This document shows positions 33,957 to 43,034 of a stretch of 64,000 bases of DNA, one piece after another; position 1 is the first letter of the stretch, and the number at the start of each line of letters is the position of its first letter. The stretch is taken from positions 327,388 through 391,387 of the forward strand of contig NZ_DIHC01000043.1 in assembly GCF_002419965.1 (NCBI RefSeq), in the 5' to 3' direction. The notes under the pieces were generated by a model. It worked only from the letters and a program-made list of their open reading frames with translations, did not search any database and was not told the DNA's origin. Position numbers and translations under genes: made by a program. The DNA comes from Pseudomonas sp. UBA5706 (GTDB lineage Bacteria > Pseudomonadota > Gammaproteobacteria > Pseudomonadales > Pseudomonadaceae).

Positions 33957-35039
33957 ATGGGACAGCGCACGCCCCTCTTTGACCTGCACATCGCGCTCGG
34001 CGCGAAGCTGGTCGATTTTGGTGGTTGGGATATGCCGTTACACTACGGATCACAAGTGGAAGAACACCATCAGGTGCGCCGCGATTGTGGGATTTTCGAC
34101 GTGTCGCACATGCATGTGCTCGACATTTCAGGCAACCAGGCCAAACCTTGGTTGCAATATCTGCTGGCGAACGATGTCGGCAGGCTGCAGCAAACCGGGC
34201 GTGCGCTGTACAGCGCGATGCTCGACACCCGCGGCGGGATTGTCGACGACATGATCGTCTATCTCACCGACGAGGGTTATCGACTGGTGGTCAACGCGTC
34301 CACCGGTGCCAAGGACCTGACTTGGATGAATGCCCATGTCGCTGACTTCGATGTGCAGGTGACCCACCGCGCCGAGCTGGCTATGCTAGCCATTCAAGGG
34401 CCCCACGCCCGACAGAAAATCGCCGAACTTGTTACCCAGCCCCGCGCCGAACTTATTCACACCCTGCGCCCCTTCGAAGGCCAGCAGGAAGGCGAATGGT
34501 TCATTGCACGAACCGGCTATACCGGGGAAGACGGGCTGGAAATCATCCTGCCGAGCGATCAGGCCTGTAGCTTTTTCAACGACATGGTAGGCGCAGGTAT
34601 CTCGCCGATTGGTCTGGGTGCACGCGATACGCTGCGCCTGGAAGCGGGTATGAACCTGTTCGGACAGGAAATCGACGAGCAGGTCTCGCCGCTGGTCTCC
34701 AACATGGGCTGGACCATTGCATGGGCACCGCCAGAGCGCGACTTTATCGGTCGTGCTGCGCTGGAGGCCGAGCGCGCGCAAGGCCTTGCTTCCAAGCTCG
34801 TAGGGCTTGTCCTTGAAGAGCGCGGTGTTTTGCGTGCGCATCAGGTCGTCCGAATAGCGGAAGTTGGCGAAGGAGAGATCACCAGTGGTAGTTTCTCTCC
34901 TACGCTGAGCAAGTCGATTGCGCTGGCACGCGTTCCTATGGCGACTGCCGACCGCGCTGAAGTTGAAATCCGCGGCAAGTGGTATCCGGTCCGAGTGGTC
35001 CAGCCGACGTTCGTTCGTCACGGCAAAGCCCTGATTTAA
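33957..35039 (+). CDS. gcvT: Aminomethyltransferase (glycine cleavage T protein)
   Basis: Transfers the methylene group of the aminomethyl-lipoyl intermediate on GcvH to tetrahydrofolate, releasing ammonia. It has 360 residues, with a GGAAGGAG ribosome binding site. Characteristic segments are LVDFGGWDMPLHYGSQVEEHH at the start (first 20 of that region shown by position 19-39), the ISGNQAKPWLQYLLANDVG block, DDMIVYL, and RTGYTGEDGLEI. gcvH follows 68 bases downstream; gcvP, usually in the same cluster, is not within the window. Confidence 0.94.
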   Translation: MGQRTPLFDLHIALGAKLVDFGGWDMPLHYGSQVEEHHQVRRDCGIFDVSHMHVLDISGNQAKPWLQYLLANDVGRLQQTGRALYSAMLDTRGGIVDDMIVYLTDEGYRLVVNASTGAKDLTWMNAHVADFDVQVTHRAELAMLAIQGPHARQKIAELVTQPRAELIHTLRPFEGQQEGEWFIARTGYTGEDGLEIILPSDQACSFFNDMVGAGISPIGLGARDTLRLEAGMNLFGQEIDEQVSPLVSNMGWTIAWAPPERDFIGRAALEAERAQGLASKLVGLVLEERGVLRAHQVVRIAEVGEGEITSGSFSPTLSKSIALARVPMATADRAEVEIRGKWYPVRVVQPTFVRHGKALI

Positions 35040-35107
35040 CCCTTGTTATCAAAGACAATCCCTGGCGGGTTTTCCGCTGACCTGATGATGTAGAGAGGAT
35101 AAAAATT

Positions 35108-35491
35108 ATGAGCGCCATTCCCGCCGAGCTGCGTTTTGCCGAAAGTCACGAGTGGGCGAAACAAGAGGGTGATCTGATCGTTGTCGGTATTTCCAATCAC
35201 GCGCAGGAAGCGCTGGGTGATGTGGTTTTCGTCGAGCTGCCGGAGATCGGCAAGGTGTTCGCGGCCGGTGATGCAGCGGGCGTGGTCGAGTCGGTAAAGG
35301 CCGCTTCTGACATCTACTCCCCGGTTTCCGGTGAAGTGGTCGAAGTCAACGAAGCGCTGAGCGGGGAACCCGAAGCACTGAACAATGCGCCTTACAGCGC
35401 GTGGATCTTCAAGATCAAGGCAAGTAACGCTGAGGGCGATCTGGCGAAGCTGCTGGATGCTGCAGGCTACAAAGCTGCGATTGGCGAGTGA
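35108..35491 (+). CDS. gcvH: Glycine cleavage system H protein
   Basis: Lipoyl carrier that shuttles the aminomethyl group between P, T and L proteins. It has 127 residues. The lipoylated lysine is Lys64 in VVESVKAASD; the flanking hybrid-motif strands (VVGISNHAQEALGDVVFVEL, PVSGEVVEVNEAL) are intact. The ribosome binding site is AGAGG. P. aeruginosa carries two gcvH genes; this one corresponds by context to the gcvT1-gcvH1 locus. Confidence 0.95.
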   Translation: MSAIPAELRFAESHEWAKQEGDLIVVGISNHAQEALGDVVFVELPEIGKVFAAGDAAGVVESVKAASDIYSPVSGEVVEVNEALSGEPEALNNAPYSAWIFKIKASNAEGDLAKLLDAAGYKAAIGE

Positions 35492-35598
35492 TAGGCTGAC
35501 ACGCCGCTTGTAGCGGCGCGCTTATCCGCGATGGCGATTGTCCTGTCACCCACGCGGTGTCAGGCCCAACGCCATTGCAGGTAAGCGCTTTTACAGTC

Positions 35599-35916
35599 TT
35601 ACTGCTCGGCAACCAGGTTTTTTGCCAGAATCGCGTTGGCCAGATCCATATCCGAGGCATTCAAACCTGGGTTGTCCTGGCGAACCTGATTCATTGCCGC
35701 TTCCAGGTACGGGCCACGAATGGCGCCATTGCTGGCGACGAAGCTACCTGCATCATCCTGAGCGGCGACGATCAGCTTGTGATGGCGGAAGGTGAGATAG
35801 GTCGAGCCCGTGGTTGCACCGGACGAAAGCACGTCGTGCAGGAAGCCGTCAGCCATTGCTGAACCGACCGGCAGGGAAAGCAGGGCTAACGTGGCTACAG
35901 CAAGTTTTAGACGCAT
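35599..35916 (-). CDS. DUF2388-family exported protein
   Basis: A 105-residue secreted or periplasmic protein. The start at 35916 gives a signal peptide (RLKLAVATLALLSLPVGSAMA). The mature domain contains TTGSTYLTFRHHKLI, AAQDDAGSFVASNG, RGPYLEAAMNQVRQDNPG and ASDMDLANAILA, the pattern of a family known almost only from pseudomonads. Function unknown. It converges on gcvH and is followed by a repeat-containing spacer. Confidence 0.82.
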   Translation of the reverse strand: MRLKLAVATLALLSLPVGSAMADGFLHDVLSSGATTGSTYLTFRHHKLIVAAQDDAGSFVASNGAIRGPYLEAAMNQVRQDNPGLNASDMDLANAILAKNLVAEQ

Positions 35917-36004
35917 GGCGGGGTACTCCGACGTTGGTTGTTCTGAAACGATTTGATACGCCCGCTGTTGATGTAGTTCCGTATCCCTGTCAAACCCATG
36001 AGCA

Positions 36005-36036
36005 TCGCTGCTGGCCCGCTGCACTGCTACAGCGTC
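36005..36036. repeat. Partial REP-like unit
   Basis: CTGCACTGCTACAGCG at the right end matches the half-site tail of the dispersed family; no clear left arm. Spacer between the DUF2388 and NfeD genes. Confidence 0.4.
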
Positions 36037-36064
36037 CGCTACGCCTAAAAGCACTTACATAGGG

Positions 36065-36514
36065 CTAATCGACCGCCTCAACCCTCAAGATCGCTCCATC
36101 CTGCGCGATCACTCGCACCTGGTCGCCTGCGGGAGTATCGGGCCCAACGACCATCCACACCCCATCACCTACCTTGATCTTGCCACGACCGCTGACAATG
36201 GCGTCTTGCACGACAAACGTCTTGCCGATCAACTCCGAGCCGCGCATGTTAAGCCCCGGCTGGTCTGACTTGCGCAGCACGGCGCGCTGGCGTCGCCACC
36301 AATACAACGCCGTCAGCACCGACAGCACGGCAAATAGCAGAAACTGCAGTTCCCAGCTCATCGTCGGAAGGATATACGTGAGAATACCGACGCCCGCCGC
36401 CGCCACGCCGATCCACAGCAGATAACCGCCTGCGCCGAAAACTTCAAGGATCAACAGCACGGTACCGAGCCCCAGCCAGTCCCAGAACGATAGGTCTTGC
36501 AGGTAATGCCACAT
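36065..36514 (-). CDS. NfeD-family membrane protein
   Basis: A 149-residue protein with three predicted membrane helices (FWDWLGLGTVLLILEVF; LLWIGVAAAGVGILTYIL; LQFLLFAVLSVLTALYWW) and a C-terminal OB-fold (NMRGSELIGKTFVVQDAIV, then GDGVWMVVGPD). NfeD proteins pair with SPFH/stomatin proteins, and the SPFH gene lies three bases upstream in the same operon. Together they probably organise membrane microdomains. Confidence 0.9.
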   Translation of the reverse strand: MWHYLQDLSFWDWLGLGTVLLILEVFGAGGYLLWIGVAAAGVGILTYILPTMSWELQFLLFAVLSVLTALYWWRRQRAVLRKSDQPGLNMRGSELIGKTFVVQDAIVSGRGKIKVGDGVWMVVGPDTPAGDQVRVIAQDGAILRVEAVD

Positions 36515-36517
36515 GGT

Positions 36518-37471
36518 TTAGATTCGCCTGCCGGTTTCGGATCTGCTCTTGTCGGCTGTCCCCTTGTCGAACGTCGCCTTGACGATCTCGCCGATGCCGC
36601 CGATGGCACCAATCATCTGGCTGGCTTCCAGTGGCATGAGGATGACCTTGCTGTTATTGGCCGCGGACAACTTGCCGAGCGCGTCGATATACTTTTGCGC
36701 GACGAAATAGTTGATGGCATGCACATCACCGGCAGCGATGGCTTCGGACACTACCTGCGTCGCGCGAGCCTCGGCTTCAGCCTGACGCTCACGAGCTTCG
36801 GATTCCAGAAACGCGGCTTGCCGCTCGCCTTCGGCTTCAAGAATCTGCGCTTGCTTCTTGCCTTCGGCCGTGAGAATGGCCGAGGCACGCAGGCCTTCGG
36901 CTTCAAGGATCTGGGCGCGTTTGATCCGCTCGGCTTTCATCTGTCCCGACATGGCGGCCATCAGGTCGGCGGGCGGGCTGATGTCCTTGATCTCGATGCG
37001 CGTGATCTTGATGCCCCAAGGCGCCGTAGCCTCATCGACGATGCGCAGCAGGCGTTCGTTGATGCCATCGCGTTGGCTGAGCATGGCGTCCAGCTCCATG
37101 GAGCCGAGCACCGTGCGGATGTTGGTCTGCAGCAGATTGCGAATCGCGTGCTGCAGGTTGTTCACCTCATACGCCGCCTGGGCGCAGTTAACTACCTGAT
37201 AGAAGCAGACCGCATCGATCTGCACAGTAGCGTTATCGGAGGTGATGACTTCCTGGGGCGGGATATCCAGCACCGTTTCCATCATGTTGATCTTGTGCCC
37301 AATGCGGTCTACCACGGGGACGATGATGTTCAGCCCTGGCTTGAGGGTGTTGGTGTAGCGCCCGAAGCGTTCAACTGTCCATTGATAACCCTGAGGCACG
37401 ACCTTGAAGCCCATGAACACGATGGCGATAGCCAACGCGACGAACAATAAAACCACACTGCCGATCTGCAT
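36518..37471 (-). CDS. SPFH/stomatin-family protein (QmcA-like)
   Basis: A 317-residue membrane-associated protein: one N-terminal membrane segment (VVLLFVALAIAIVFMGF), then the SPFH/band-7 domain (VPQGYQWTVERFGRYTNTLK, PGLNIIVPVVDRIGHKI, NLQHAIRNLLQTNIR) and a charged coiled-coil region rich in EAEG repeats (RAQILEAEGLRASAILTAEG). It oligomerises to form membrane scaffolds and modulates FtsH-type proteases in other bacteria. It is first gene of a two-gene operon with nfeD. Confidence 0.93.
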   Translation of the reverse strand: MQIGSVVLLFVALAIAIVFMGFKVVPQGYQWTVERFGRYTNTLKPGLNIIVPVVDRIGHKINMMETVLDIPPQEVITSDNATVQIDAVCFYQVVNCAQAAYEVNNLQHAIRNLLQTNIRTVLGSMELDAMLSQRDGINERLLRIVDEATAPWGIKITRIEIKDISPPADLMAAMSGQMKAERIKRAQILEAEGLRASAILTAEGKKQAQILEAEGERQAAFLESEARERQAEAEARATQVVSEAIAAGDVHAINYFVAQKYIDALGKLSAANNSKVILMPLEASQMIGAIGGIGEIVKATFDKGTADKSRSETGRRI

Positions 37472-37595
37472 AACCTGTCCCTGTTGTTAGCGATTAATGA
37501 GCACGTAAGTCGGGAAGAGTACGGTCACGCAATCCCTTCTGCGAATATTTCTTGTATCGAAAGCATGCCGCGCACCCGCGCCTGCGTCGGTCGGT

Positions 37596-37628
37596 GTGTC
37601 ACCGCTGGCAAGCTGTGCTGCTACACGG
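37596..37628. repeat. REP-like half unit
   Basis: TCACCGCTGGCAAGCTGTGC followed by TGCTACACGG; same half-site as other copies. It abuts the stop codon of the LysR gene at 37621. Confidence 0.5.
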
Positions 37629-38529
37629 CATCGATATTGGCTGGGTCATCGTTAAAGAATAGCTCGCGCATGAGATTGAAGACGGTGGTCTTCACTGCCG
37701 TATCCAGCGAGGTCCAGGCCAGACCCGTGAGGGCGCGATAATCACCCAGATATAACGGGCGCGACACTACGTCTGGCGGCAGCGCGCGGCCCGCGTGGTC
37801 AGGCAGCAGGCCGATGCCCAGACCCGCCGAAACCAACGCCAGCATGGTGGTGAACTCGCCCAGCTCATCGGCCACTTCAAGCTTGCCACCCTGATCGGCA
37901 ATAGCCCTTAGCAAGCCGTCATGAAACCCCGCAGCGTAACGTCGGGCAAGCATCAGCACGGGCAGATGCGCCAAGGCCTTCACCTCGATGAATGTTTGCA
38001 CGGTCAAGGGGTGATCAACGGGCAGCGCGACAATGATCGATTCTTGCAGCACGACCTGCGTCTGAACCCCGGAGTGGGGCGCTGGCAGCCGCATCAGGCC
38101 AAAGTCCAGTTGGCCGCTTTTAAGGGCATGCACCTGATCCGGCCCCGGCATGTCCTTGAGCACTAGCGCGATACCGGGATAGCGTTGGTGCGCCTGTCGA
38201 ATCAAAGACGGCAGCACATCCGGCAGCACCGATGACACAAACCCCAGTCGTATCCGGCCGCTTTCACCGCGGCCCAATCCACGCGCGACATCAGCCGAGT
38301 GCTGAGCTTGATGCAACGTCGCCCGAGCTTCATCGAGAAACAACCGACCCACTTCTGTGAGCGTTACTGAGTGACGATTGCGATCAAGCAGGCGAACCCC
38401 CAGCCACGCTTCGAGCGCCTTGATCTGCATGCTAAGGGCGGGCTGCACGATAGCAAGGCGCTGCGCCGCGCGGCCAAAGTGCAACTCTTCAGCCAACGTT
38501 ACAAAAGCCCTCAAGTGTTTGAGCTCCAT
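37621..38529 (-). CDS. LysR-family transcriptional regulator
   Basis: A 302-residue protein. The N-terminal winged helix (residues 1-60: MELKHLRAFVTLAEELHFGR, then AAQRLAIVQPALSMQIKALE and LGVRLLDRNRHSVTLTEVG) is followed by a periplasmic-binding-like inducer domain. It is divergent from the short-chain dehydrogenase and idonate dehydrogenase genes, so it probably controls them in response to a sugar acid. A dyad fitting LysR sites lies just upstream of its own start. Confidence 0.9.
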   Translation of the reverse strand: MELKHLRAFVTLAEELHFGRAAQRLAIVQPALSMQIKALEAWLGVRLLDRNRHSVTLTEVGRLFLDEARATLHQAQHSADVARGLGRGESGRIRLGFVSSVLPDVLPSLIRQAHQRYPGIALVLKDMPGPDQVHALKSGQLDFGLMRLPAPHSGVQTQVVLQESIIVALPVDHPLTVQTFIEVKALAHLPVLMLARRYAAGFHDGLLRAIADQGGKLEVADELGEFTTMLALVSAGLGIGLLPDHAGRALPPDVVSRPLYLGDYRALTGLAWTSLDTAVKTTVFNLMRELFFNDDPANIDAV

Positions 38530-38545
38530 CTACGCTCCGCTGGTT

Positions 38546-38560
38546 ATCAGATTTTGTGAT
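38546..38560. promoter_or_regulatory. Candidate LysR-type binding site
   Basis: ATCA - seven bases - TGAT (T-N11-A type dyad), 17 bases upstream of the LysR gene and within the divergent promoter region facing the dehydrogenase genes. Position fits an autoregulatory recognition site. Confidence 0.45.
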
Positions 38561-38688
38561 CAGCACATCAGCAATCACCATTGGACTCGTGCCATGTCAG
38601 CGATGAGCATTGGTTATACGAGTGACGAGCCTTCGAGCCGTTCATCACCAAGAATGATGCAGCACAGAACGAGCACGAGGAATACCAC

Positions 38689-39459
38689 ATGGCTGTCCTG
38701 GAAAGCTTCCGTCTCGACGGAAGAATCGCGCTGATTACGGGCTCAAGCGCTGGTATCGGCTTGGCTATCGCACGTGGGCTGGCCGAGGCGGGCGCCCGGG
38801 TCATACTTAACGGACGCAACGTCGACACGTTGCAGTTGGCGGCTGCGGCGTTGGTCGGGGAGGGGCATGACGTCCATACCCAAGCCTTTGACGTGACAGA
38901 CAGCACGGCGGTGAGCGGGGCGGTCCAGGACATCGAAAACCGCGTCGGCCCGCTGGACATTCTGGTCAACAATGCGGGGATTCAGCGCCGCGGACCGCTG
39001 GCCGAGTTCACTGAGGCGAACTGGCACGAGCTGATGCGCACCAATCTGGACAGCGCATTCTTCGTCGGTCAGGCCGTAGCACGTTGCATGATCCCTCGAG
39101 GTCGTGGACGCATCATCAATATTTGTTCGGTACAGAGCGAATTGGGCCGACCCAACATTGCCCCCTACGCCGCAAGCAAGGGCGCGCTCAAGATGCTGAC
39201 CAAAGGCATGGCGATCGACTGGGGACCGCATGGCCTGAACGTTAACGGCATCGGGCCGGGCTACTTCAAGACCGAGCTGAATGCGGCGTTGGTCGCCAAT
39301 CCTGAATTCAGCGACTGGCTGGTGCATCGCACACCGAGTCGTCGCTGGGGTGAAGTCTCTGAGCTGGCCGGGGCCGCTGTGTTCCTGGCGTCCGATGCCG
39401 CAAGTTTCGTTAACGGCCACATCCTTTACGTCGACGGCGCCATCACGGCATCTTTGTAA
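38689..39459 (+). CDS. Short-chain dehydrogenase, gluconate 5-dehydrogenase type
   Basis: Probably interconverts 5-keto-D-gluconate and D-gluconate with NAD(P)H. It has 256 residues. The Rossmann glycine motif TGSSAGIG lies at 17-24, NNAG at 94-97, and the catalytic Ser147 and Tyr160-x3-Lys164 are in place. The C-terminal SDAASFVNGHILYVDGA is typical of the family. The adjacent idonate-type dehydrogenase forms the preceding step of the idonate pathway, which supports this substrate; activity on another keto-sugar is possible. Confidence 0.85.
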   Translation: MAVLESFRLDGRIALITGSSAGIGLAIARGLAEAGARVILNGRNVDTLQLAAAALVGEGHDVHTQAFDVTDSTAVSGAVQDIENRVGPLDILVNNAGIQRRGPLAEFTEANWHELMRTNLDSAFFVGQAVARCMIPRGRGRIINICSVQSELGRPNIAPYAASKGALKMLTKGMAIDWGPHGLNVNGIGPGYFKTELNAALVANPEFSDWLVHRTPSRRWGEVSELAGAAVFLASDAASFVNGHILYVDGAITASL

Positions 39460-39472
39460 TTCGGAGGACCTC

Positions 39473-40519
39473 ATGCAAGCCATTGTCTGCCATGCCGCGA
39501 AAGACCTGCGTGTAGAAGCCCTGGAGCAGGCGCCAGGGTTGGCGCGCGACCAGTTGCGCGTGCGGGTTGCCCGCGGCGGGATCTGCGGTTCGGATCTGCA
39601 TTACTACCAGCACGGAGGTTTCGGTGCTGTGCGCCTAAAAGAGCCGATGGTACTCGGTCACGAAATCTCGGCGGTGATCGACGAGGTGGGCGATCCACAA
39701 GGCGGTTTCAGCGTCGGCCAGCGTATTTCGGTTTCTCCCTCCCGGCCATGCAGCGATTGCAGATACTGCCAGGAGGGCCTGCCCAATCATTGCCTGAACA
39801 TGCGCTTCTACGGCAGCGCGATGCCGTTTCCGCACATTCAGGGCGCCTTCCGCGAAACCCTGGTGATCGACAGCCGCCAGGCGCATTTATTGGCATCCGG
39901 CACGACGTTGGCTGAAGGGGCGCTGGCTGAGCCGCTCTCGGTGGGCTTGCATGCGATTCAGCGCGCCGGTGGGGTGTTCGGCAAGCGCGTGCTGGTCACC
40001 GGATGCGGCCCGATTGGCAATCTGCTGATCGGCAGCCTGCGGGCAGCGGGAGCGTTGCAGATCGTTGCGGCGGACTTAAGCGACAGCGCCTTGGCGTGTG
40101 CGCGCCGCATGGGTGCCAGCCAAACGCATAATCTCAAGGACGAACCTGAAGCACTGGCCCGCTACACCGCTGACAAAGGCCACTTCGATGTGATGTTCGA
40201 AGCGTCCGGCAGCGCTCAGGCACTGCGCGACGGGCTGAGCTGCGTTCGGCCTCGGGCCGTGGTGGTGACGGTGGGGCTGGGCGGCGATGTCTCGATTCCG
40301 TTGAACGTGGTGGTCGGCAAGGAAATCGATTTGCGCGGCACCTTCCGCTTTCATCCTGAATTCGCCCAGGCGGTGGATCTGCTCAATCGCAAGGCCATCG
40401 ACGTGACGCCGGTGATTTCCCACACCCTCCCGTTCAATGAAGCAGTGCAGGCGTTTGAGTTAGCGGGGGACAAGCAGCAGGCAATGAAAGTAGTGTTGGA
40501 CTTTGGGGTTCGCGAGTAG
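39473..40519 (+). CDS. L-idonate 5-dehydrogenase-like zinc alcohol dehydrogenase
   Basis: A 348-residue medium-chain dehydrogenase starting 13 bases after the preceding gene, with CGGAGG ahead. The catalytic zinc ligands are Cys38 (GICGSDLHYY) and His63-Glu64 (GHE); the structural zinc ligands are Cys93, 96, 99 and 107 (CSDCRYCQEGLPNHC). The nucleotide motif is VTGCGPIGNLL. Oxidation of L-idonate to 5-ketogluconate, with the neighbour then reducing it to gluconate, is the best reading. A related polyol such as sorbitol or galactitol cannot be excluded. Confidence 0.85.
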   Translation: MQAIVCHAAKDLRVEALEQAPGLARDQLRVRVARGGICGSDLHYYQHGGFGAVRLKEPMVLGHEISAVIDEVGDPQGGFSVGQRISVSPSRPCSDCRYCQEGLPNHCLNMRFYGSAMPFPHIQGAFRETLVIDSRQAHLLASGTTLAEGALAEPLSVGLHAIQRAGGVFGKRVLVTGCGPIGNLLIGSLRAAGALQIVAADLSDSALACARRMGASQTHNLKDEPEALARYTADKGHFDVMFEASGSAQALRDGLSCVRPRAVVVTVGLGGDVSIPLNVVVGKEIDLRGTFRFHPEFAQAVDLLNRKAIDVTPVISHTLPFNEAVQAFELAGDKQQAMKVVLDFGVRE

Positions 40520-40540
40520 CCATTCCGGCGATCATCGCAA

Positions 40541-40611
40541 CCTGTGGCGGCACGGCTTGCTGGTGGCAGCGATTTCAAGAAAGCCACCGCCGCTCAGCCG
40601 TGCTGTCACAG
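40541..40611. repeat. REP/BIME-like palindromic repeat
   Basis: CTGTGGCGGCACGGCTTGCT and CCGTGCTGTCACAG form the outer inverted arms, with an inner GGTGGC/GCCACC stem. Between convergent idonate-dehydrogenase and GspE-like genes. Confidence 0.7.
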
Positions 40612-40628
40612 CACTTATATTGGCTGAT

Positions 40629-42413
40629 CTAACGCTGCTCACTCTGTGGCGTCACCCGCAGCACTTCCTCGATGGTCGTTAAACCTGCCGCGACTTTCTG
40701 CGCGCCGGACAGGCGCAGGCTGCGCATGCCATCCTTGAAGCCCTGGCGCCGTAATGCCGTGAGATCCAGGTCCGCAGCGATCAGGGTTTTCACCGCATCG
40801 GACATCAGCATGATTTCGTAGACGCCCGCCCGCCCGCGATAACCGGTGTCGCGGCACTCTGCGCAACCCACTGCCCGCTGCGCACCGCTGGGCACAGGCG
40901 CCTGCCAAGGTCGGGTCAGGGTTTGCCAGTCGACTTCGTCGATCTCCACCGCAGCTTTGCAATGCGGGCACAACGTACGCACCAGGCGCTGAGCCATCAC
41001 GCCCAGAATCGTCGCCTTAAGCAGGTAATGCGGTACGCCCAGCTCCAGCAGTCGGCTGATCGCGCTGGGTGCGTCGTTGGTGTGCAGCGTTGAAAGTACG
41101 AGGTGACCGGTGAGGGCCGCCTGAATCGCCATCTCGGCGGTCTCCAGATCACGGATCTCGCCGATCATGATGATGTCAGGGTCTTGCCGCATCAGGGCGC
41201 GAACACCGCTGGCGAAGGTCAGGTCGATGTTGTGCTGAACCTGCATCTGGTTGAACGCAGGCTCGACCATTTCGATGGGGTCCTCGATGGTGCACAGGTT
41301 TACCTCCGGCGTCGCCAGCTTCTTCAGCGTGGTGTACAGCGTGGTGGTCTTGCCGGAACCGGTCGGTCCGGTCACCAAAATGATGCCGTTGGGTTGGCGA
41401 GTCATCCCTTCCCAGCGCCGCAAGTCATCACCCGAGAAACCCAGTTGGTCGAAATCCTTGAGCAGCACCTCGGGGTCGAATATCCGCATTACCATCTTTT
41501 CGCCGAATGCTGTAGGCAAGGTCGACAGACGCAATTCGACTTCTCCGCCATCAGGTGTCTTGGTTTTGACCCGGCCATCCTGCGGCTTGCGCTTCTCGGC
41601 CACGTTCATTCGGCCCAGACTTTTCAGGCGGCTGGTCACCGCCATCGTCACCTGCGGCGGGAACTGGTAGACGTTGTGCAGCACGCCGTCGATGCGAAAA
41701 CGCACGGTGCCGGCTTCTCGGCGAGGCTCGATGTGAATATCGCTGGCCCGCTGCTGGTAGGCGTACTGGAACAGCCAGTCGACGATATTGACGATGTGCG
41801 CGTCGTTCGCATCGGGCTCCTGATCGCTGGCGCCGAGCTTGAGCAACTGTTCGAAGTTGCCCAGGTTGCTCACTTTCTGATCGGACGCACTGGCGCCACT
41901 GACCGATTTGGCCAGCCGATAGAACTCGACGGCCAGTTTCTGCACATCGACCGGATTGGCAACGACACGCTTGATCGGCATTTTCAGCACGTGCATCAAG
42001 TCCGCTTCCCATGCCTTCACGTAAGGCTGGGCGCTGGCGATGGTCACACATTCGCGATCTGCGGCGACGGCGAGGATCTTGTGGCGCTGCGCGAAGGCAT
42101 AGGACATCAAGGGCGTGACGGCGGCTACGTTGATTTTCAACGGGTCAATGCGCATGTAGGGCTGGCCCGCCTGTTCGGCGAGCCACGCGGTGAGGCTTTC
42201 AAGGTCAAGCTTCTTGCCCGCCCGCTTCAGGTTGGCAAACTGTTGGGCAGCGATGAACTCCAGCGGGTGGGTCTGCTGGTTCTGTGCACTTCTACGCAAG
42301 GTCAGTGCGTACTCGGCATTGTCTTGATCGAGGTATCCCTGCGCGACCAGATCGCGCAGCACTTCATTCAGATCTAGCCAGCGGTCCTGGGAAGAGGGGG
42401 CGAGGACGGACAT
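40629..42413 (-). CDS. Orphan GspE/PilB-family secretion ATPase
   Basis: A 594-residue AAA-type ATPase. Features in order: an N-terminal MshEN/GspE-N region (LDLNEVLRDLVAQGYLDQ and FIAAQQFANL), a linker domain with SDIHIEPR (224-231), Walker A GPTGSGKT at 349-356, Asp-box TIEDPIE, Walker B IIMIGEIRD, the His-box HLVLSTLHTNDAP, and a zinc tetracysteine (CPHC 482-485, CAEC 517-520). All motifs needed for activity are intact. No other type II secretion or type IV pilus gene is adjacent, so its partner apparatus is elsewhere; the location matches that of a standalone gene in other Pseudomonas. Confidence 0.9.
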   Translation of the reverse strand: MSVLAPSSQDRWLDLNEVLRDLVAQGYLDQDNAEYALTLRRSAQNQQTHPLEFIAAQQFANLKRAGKKLDLESLTAWLAEQAGQPYMRIDPLKINVAAVTPLMSYAFAQRHKILAVAADRECVTIASAQPYVKAWEADLMHVLKMPIKRVVANPVDVQKLAVEFYRLAKSVSGASASDQKVSNLGNFEQLLKLGASDQEPDANDAHIVNIVDWLFQYAYQQRASDIHIEPRREAGTVRFRIDGVLHNVYQFPPQVTMAVTSRLKSLGRMNVAEKRKPQDGRVKTKTPDGGEVELRLSTLPTAFGEKMVMRIFDPEVLLKDFDQLGFSGDDLRRWEGMTRQPNGIILVTGPTGSGKTTTLYTTLKKLATPEVNLCTIEDPIEMVEPAFNQMQVQHNIDLTFASGVRALMRQDPDIIMIGEIRDLETAEMAIQAALTGHLVLSTLHTNDAPSAISRLLELGVPHYLLKATILGVMAQRLVRTLCPHCKAAVEIDEVDWQTLTRPWQAPVPSGAQRAVGCAECRDTGYRGRAGVYEIMLMSDAVKTLIAADLDLTALRRQGFKDGMRSLRLSGAQKVAAGLTTIEEVLRVTPQSEQR

Positions 42414-42524
42414 GCGGGCTCCTTTGGACGAGACGGCTTACTTCGTAGATGAGCAAGACTAGTCCCAAGCGTGCCAGTTGTTGCGTCCTGCAGGTAGTGA
42501 AGCGTTGCCAATATTTTCGGCAGC

Positions 42525-42872
42525 TCAACCGACAGCGAGTGAGACGGGCTCGGATAGGACGTGCAAATCGCCGATCGGTTCCAGAGTGACTGTACAGACA
42601 TTGACCAGATTGCGCATTTTTTCACCAATGACCTGTGCCCGGTGCCAGGTCAAGCCATCTACTTCAATCTCAATCATCAACATGCCCTCTTGTTGCAGAA
42701 CGCTGACCTGCTGCGGGACCAGGTACTGCATGGCGAACAGATTCAGCACCTTGCAGATCAGATCCGGCTCGGCCTCGGCGAGGATCTGATAACGCGAGCG
42801 GCAGTGAGCATTGCCAGCAGACCAGGCATCGTGGCGTAGCGGGGCAGCGTTGACGGCTTCGAGGTGCGGCAT
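42525..42872 (-). CDS. Small ACT-domain-like protein
   Basis: A 115-residue protein; the start at 42872 (MPHLEAVNAAPLRHDAW) is preceded by AGGAG. The central part reads as a beta-alpha-beta-beta-alpha-beta ACT fold: DLICKVLNLFAMQYLVPQQV, VLQQEGMLMIEIEVD, then MRNLVNVCTVTLEP. ACT domains bind amino acids or serve as regulatory subunits. It is divergently transcribed from an Lrp/AsnC-type regulator, whose own C-terminal domain is ACT-related, which suggests joint control by an amino acid. Function unknown. Confidence 0.7.
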   Translation of the reverse strand: MPHLEAVNAAPLRHDAWSAGNAHCRSRYQILAEAEPDLICKVLNLFAMQYLVPQQVSVLQQEGMLMIEIEVDGLTWHRAQVIGEKMRNLVNVCTVTLEPIGDLHVLSEPVSLAVG

Positions 42873-43034
42873 CCTGAACTCTCCTGTTTTCACCCCGCTG
42901 CGCAATGGCGCATCGACGGCTGTTTGATTGAAGAAAGTCTTACATGCCGAAAAAGAAATTTCTGGTCCATCTTTAACTGGATTACGCTTGTTGAGACTTG
43001 TTAATGCGCGGCGGAAAGTTTTAGGGAATTGATT

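Noticed and set aside
41103..42377. Long plus-strand frame opposite the GspE-like gene
   Set aside because: Mirror of a gene with every catalytic motif intact; translation has no recognisable domain.
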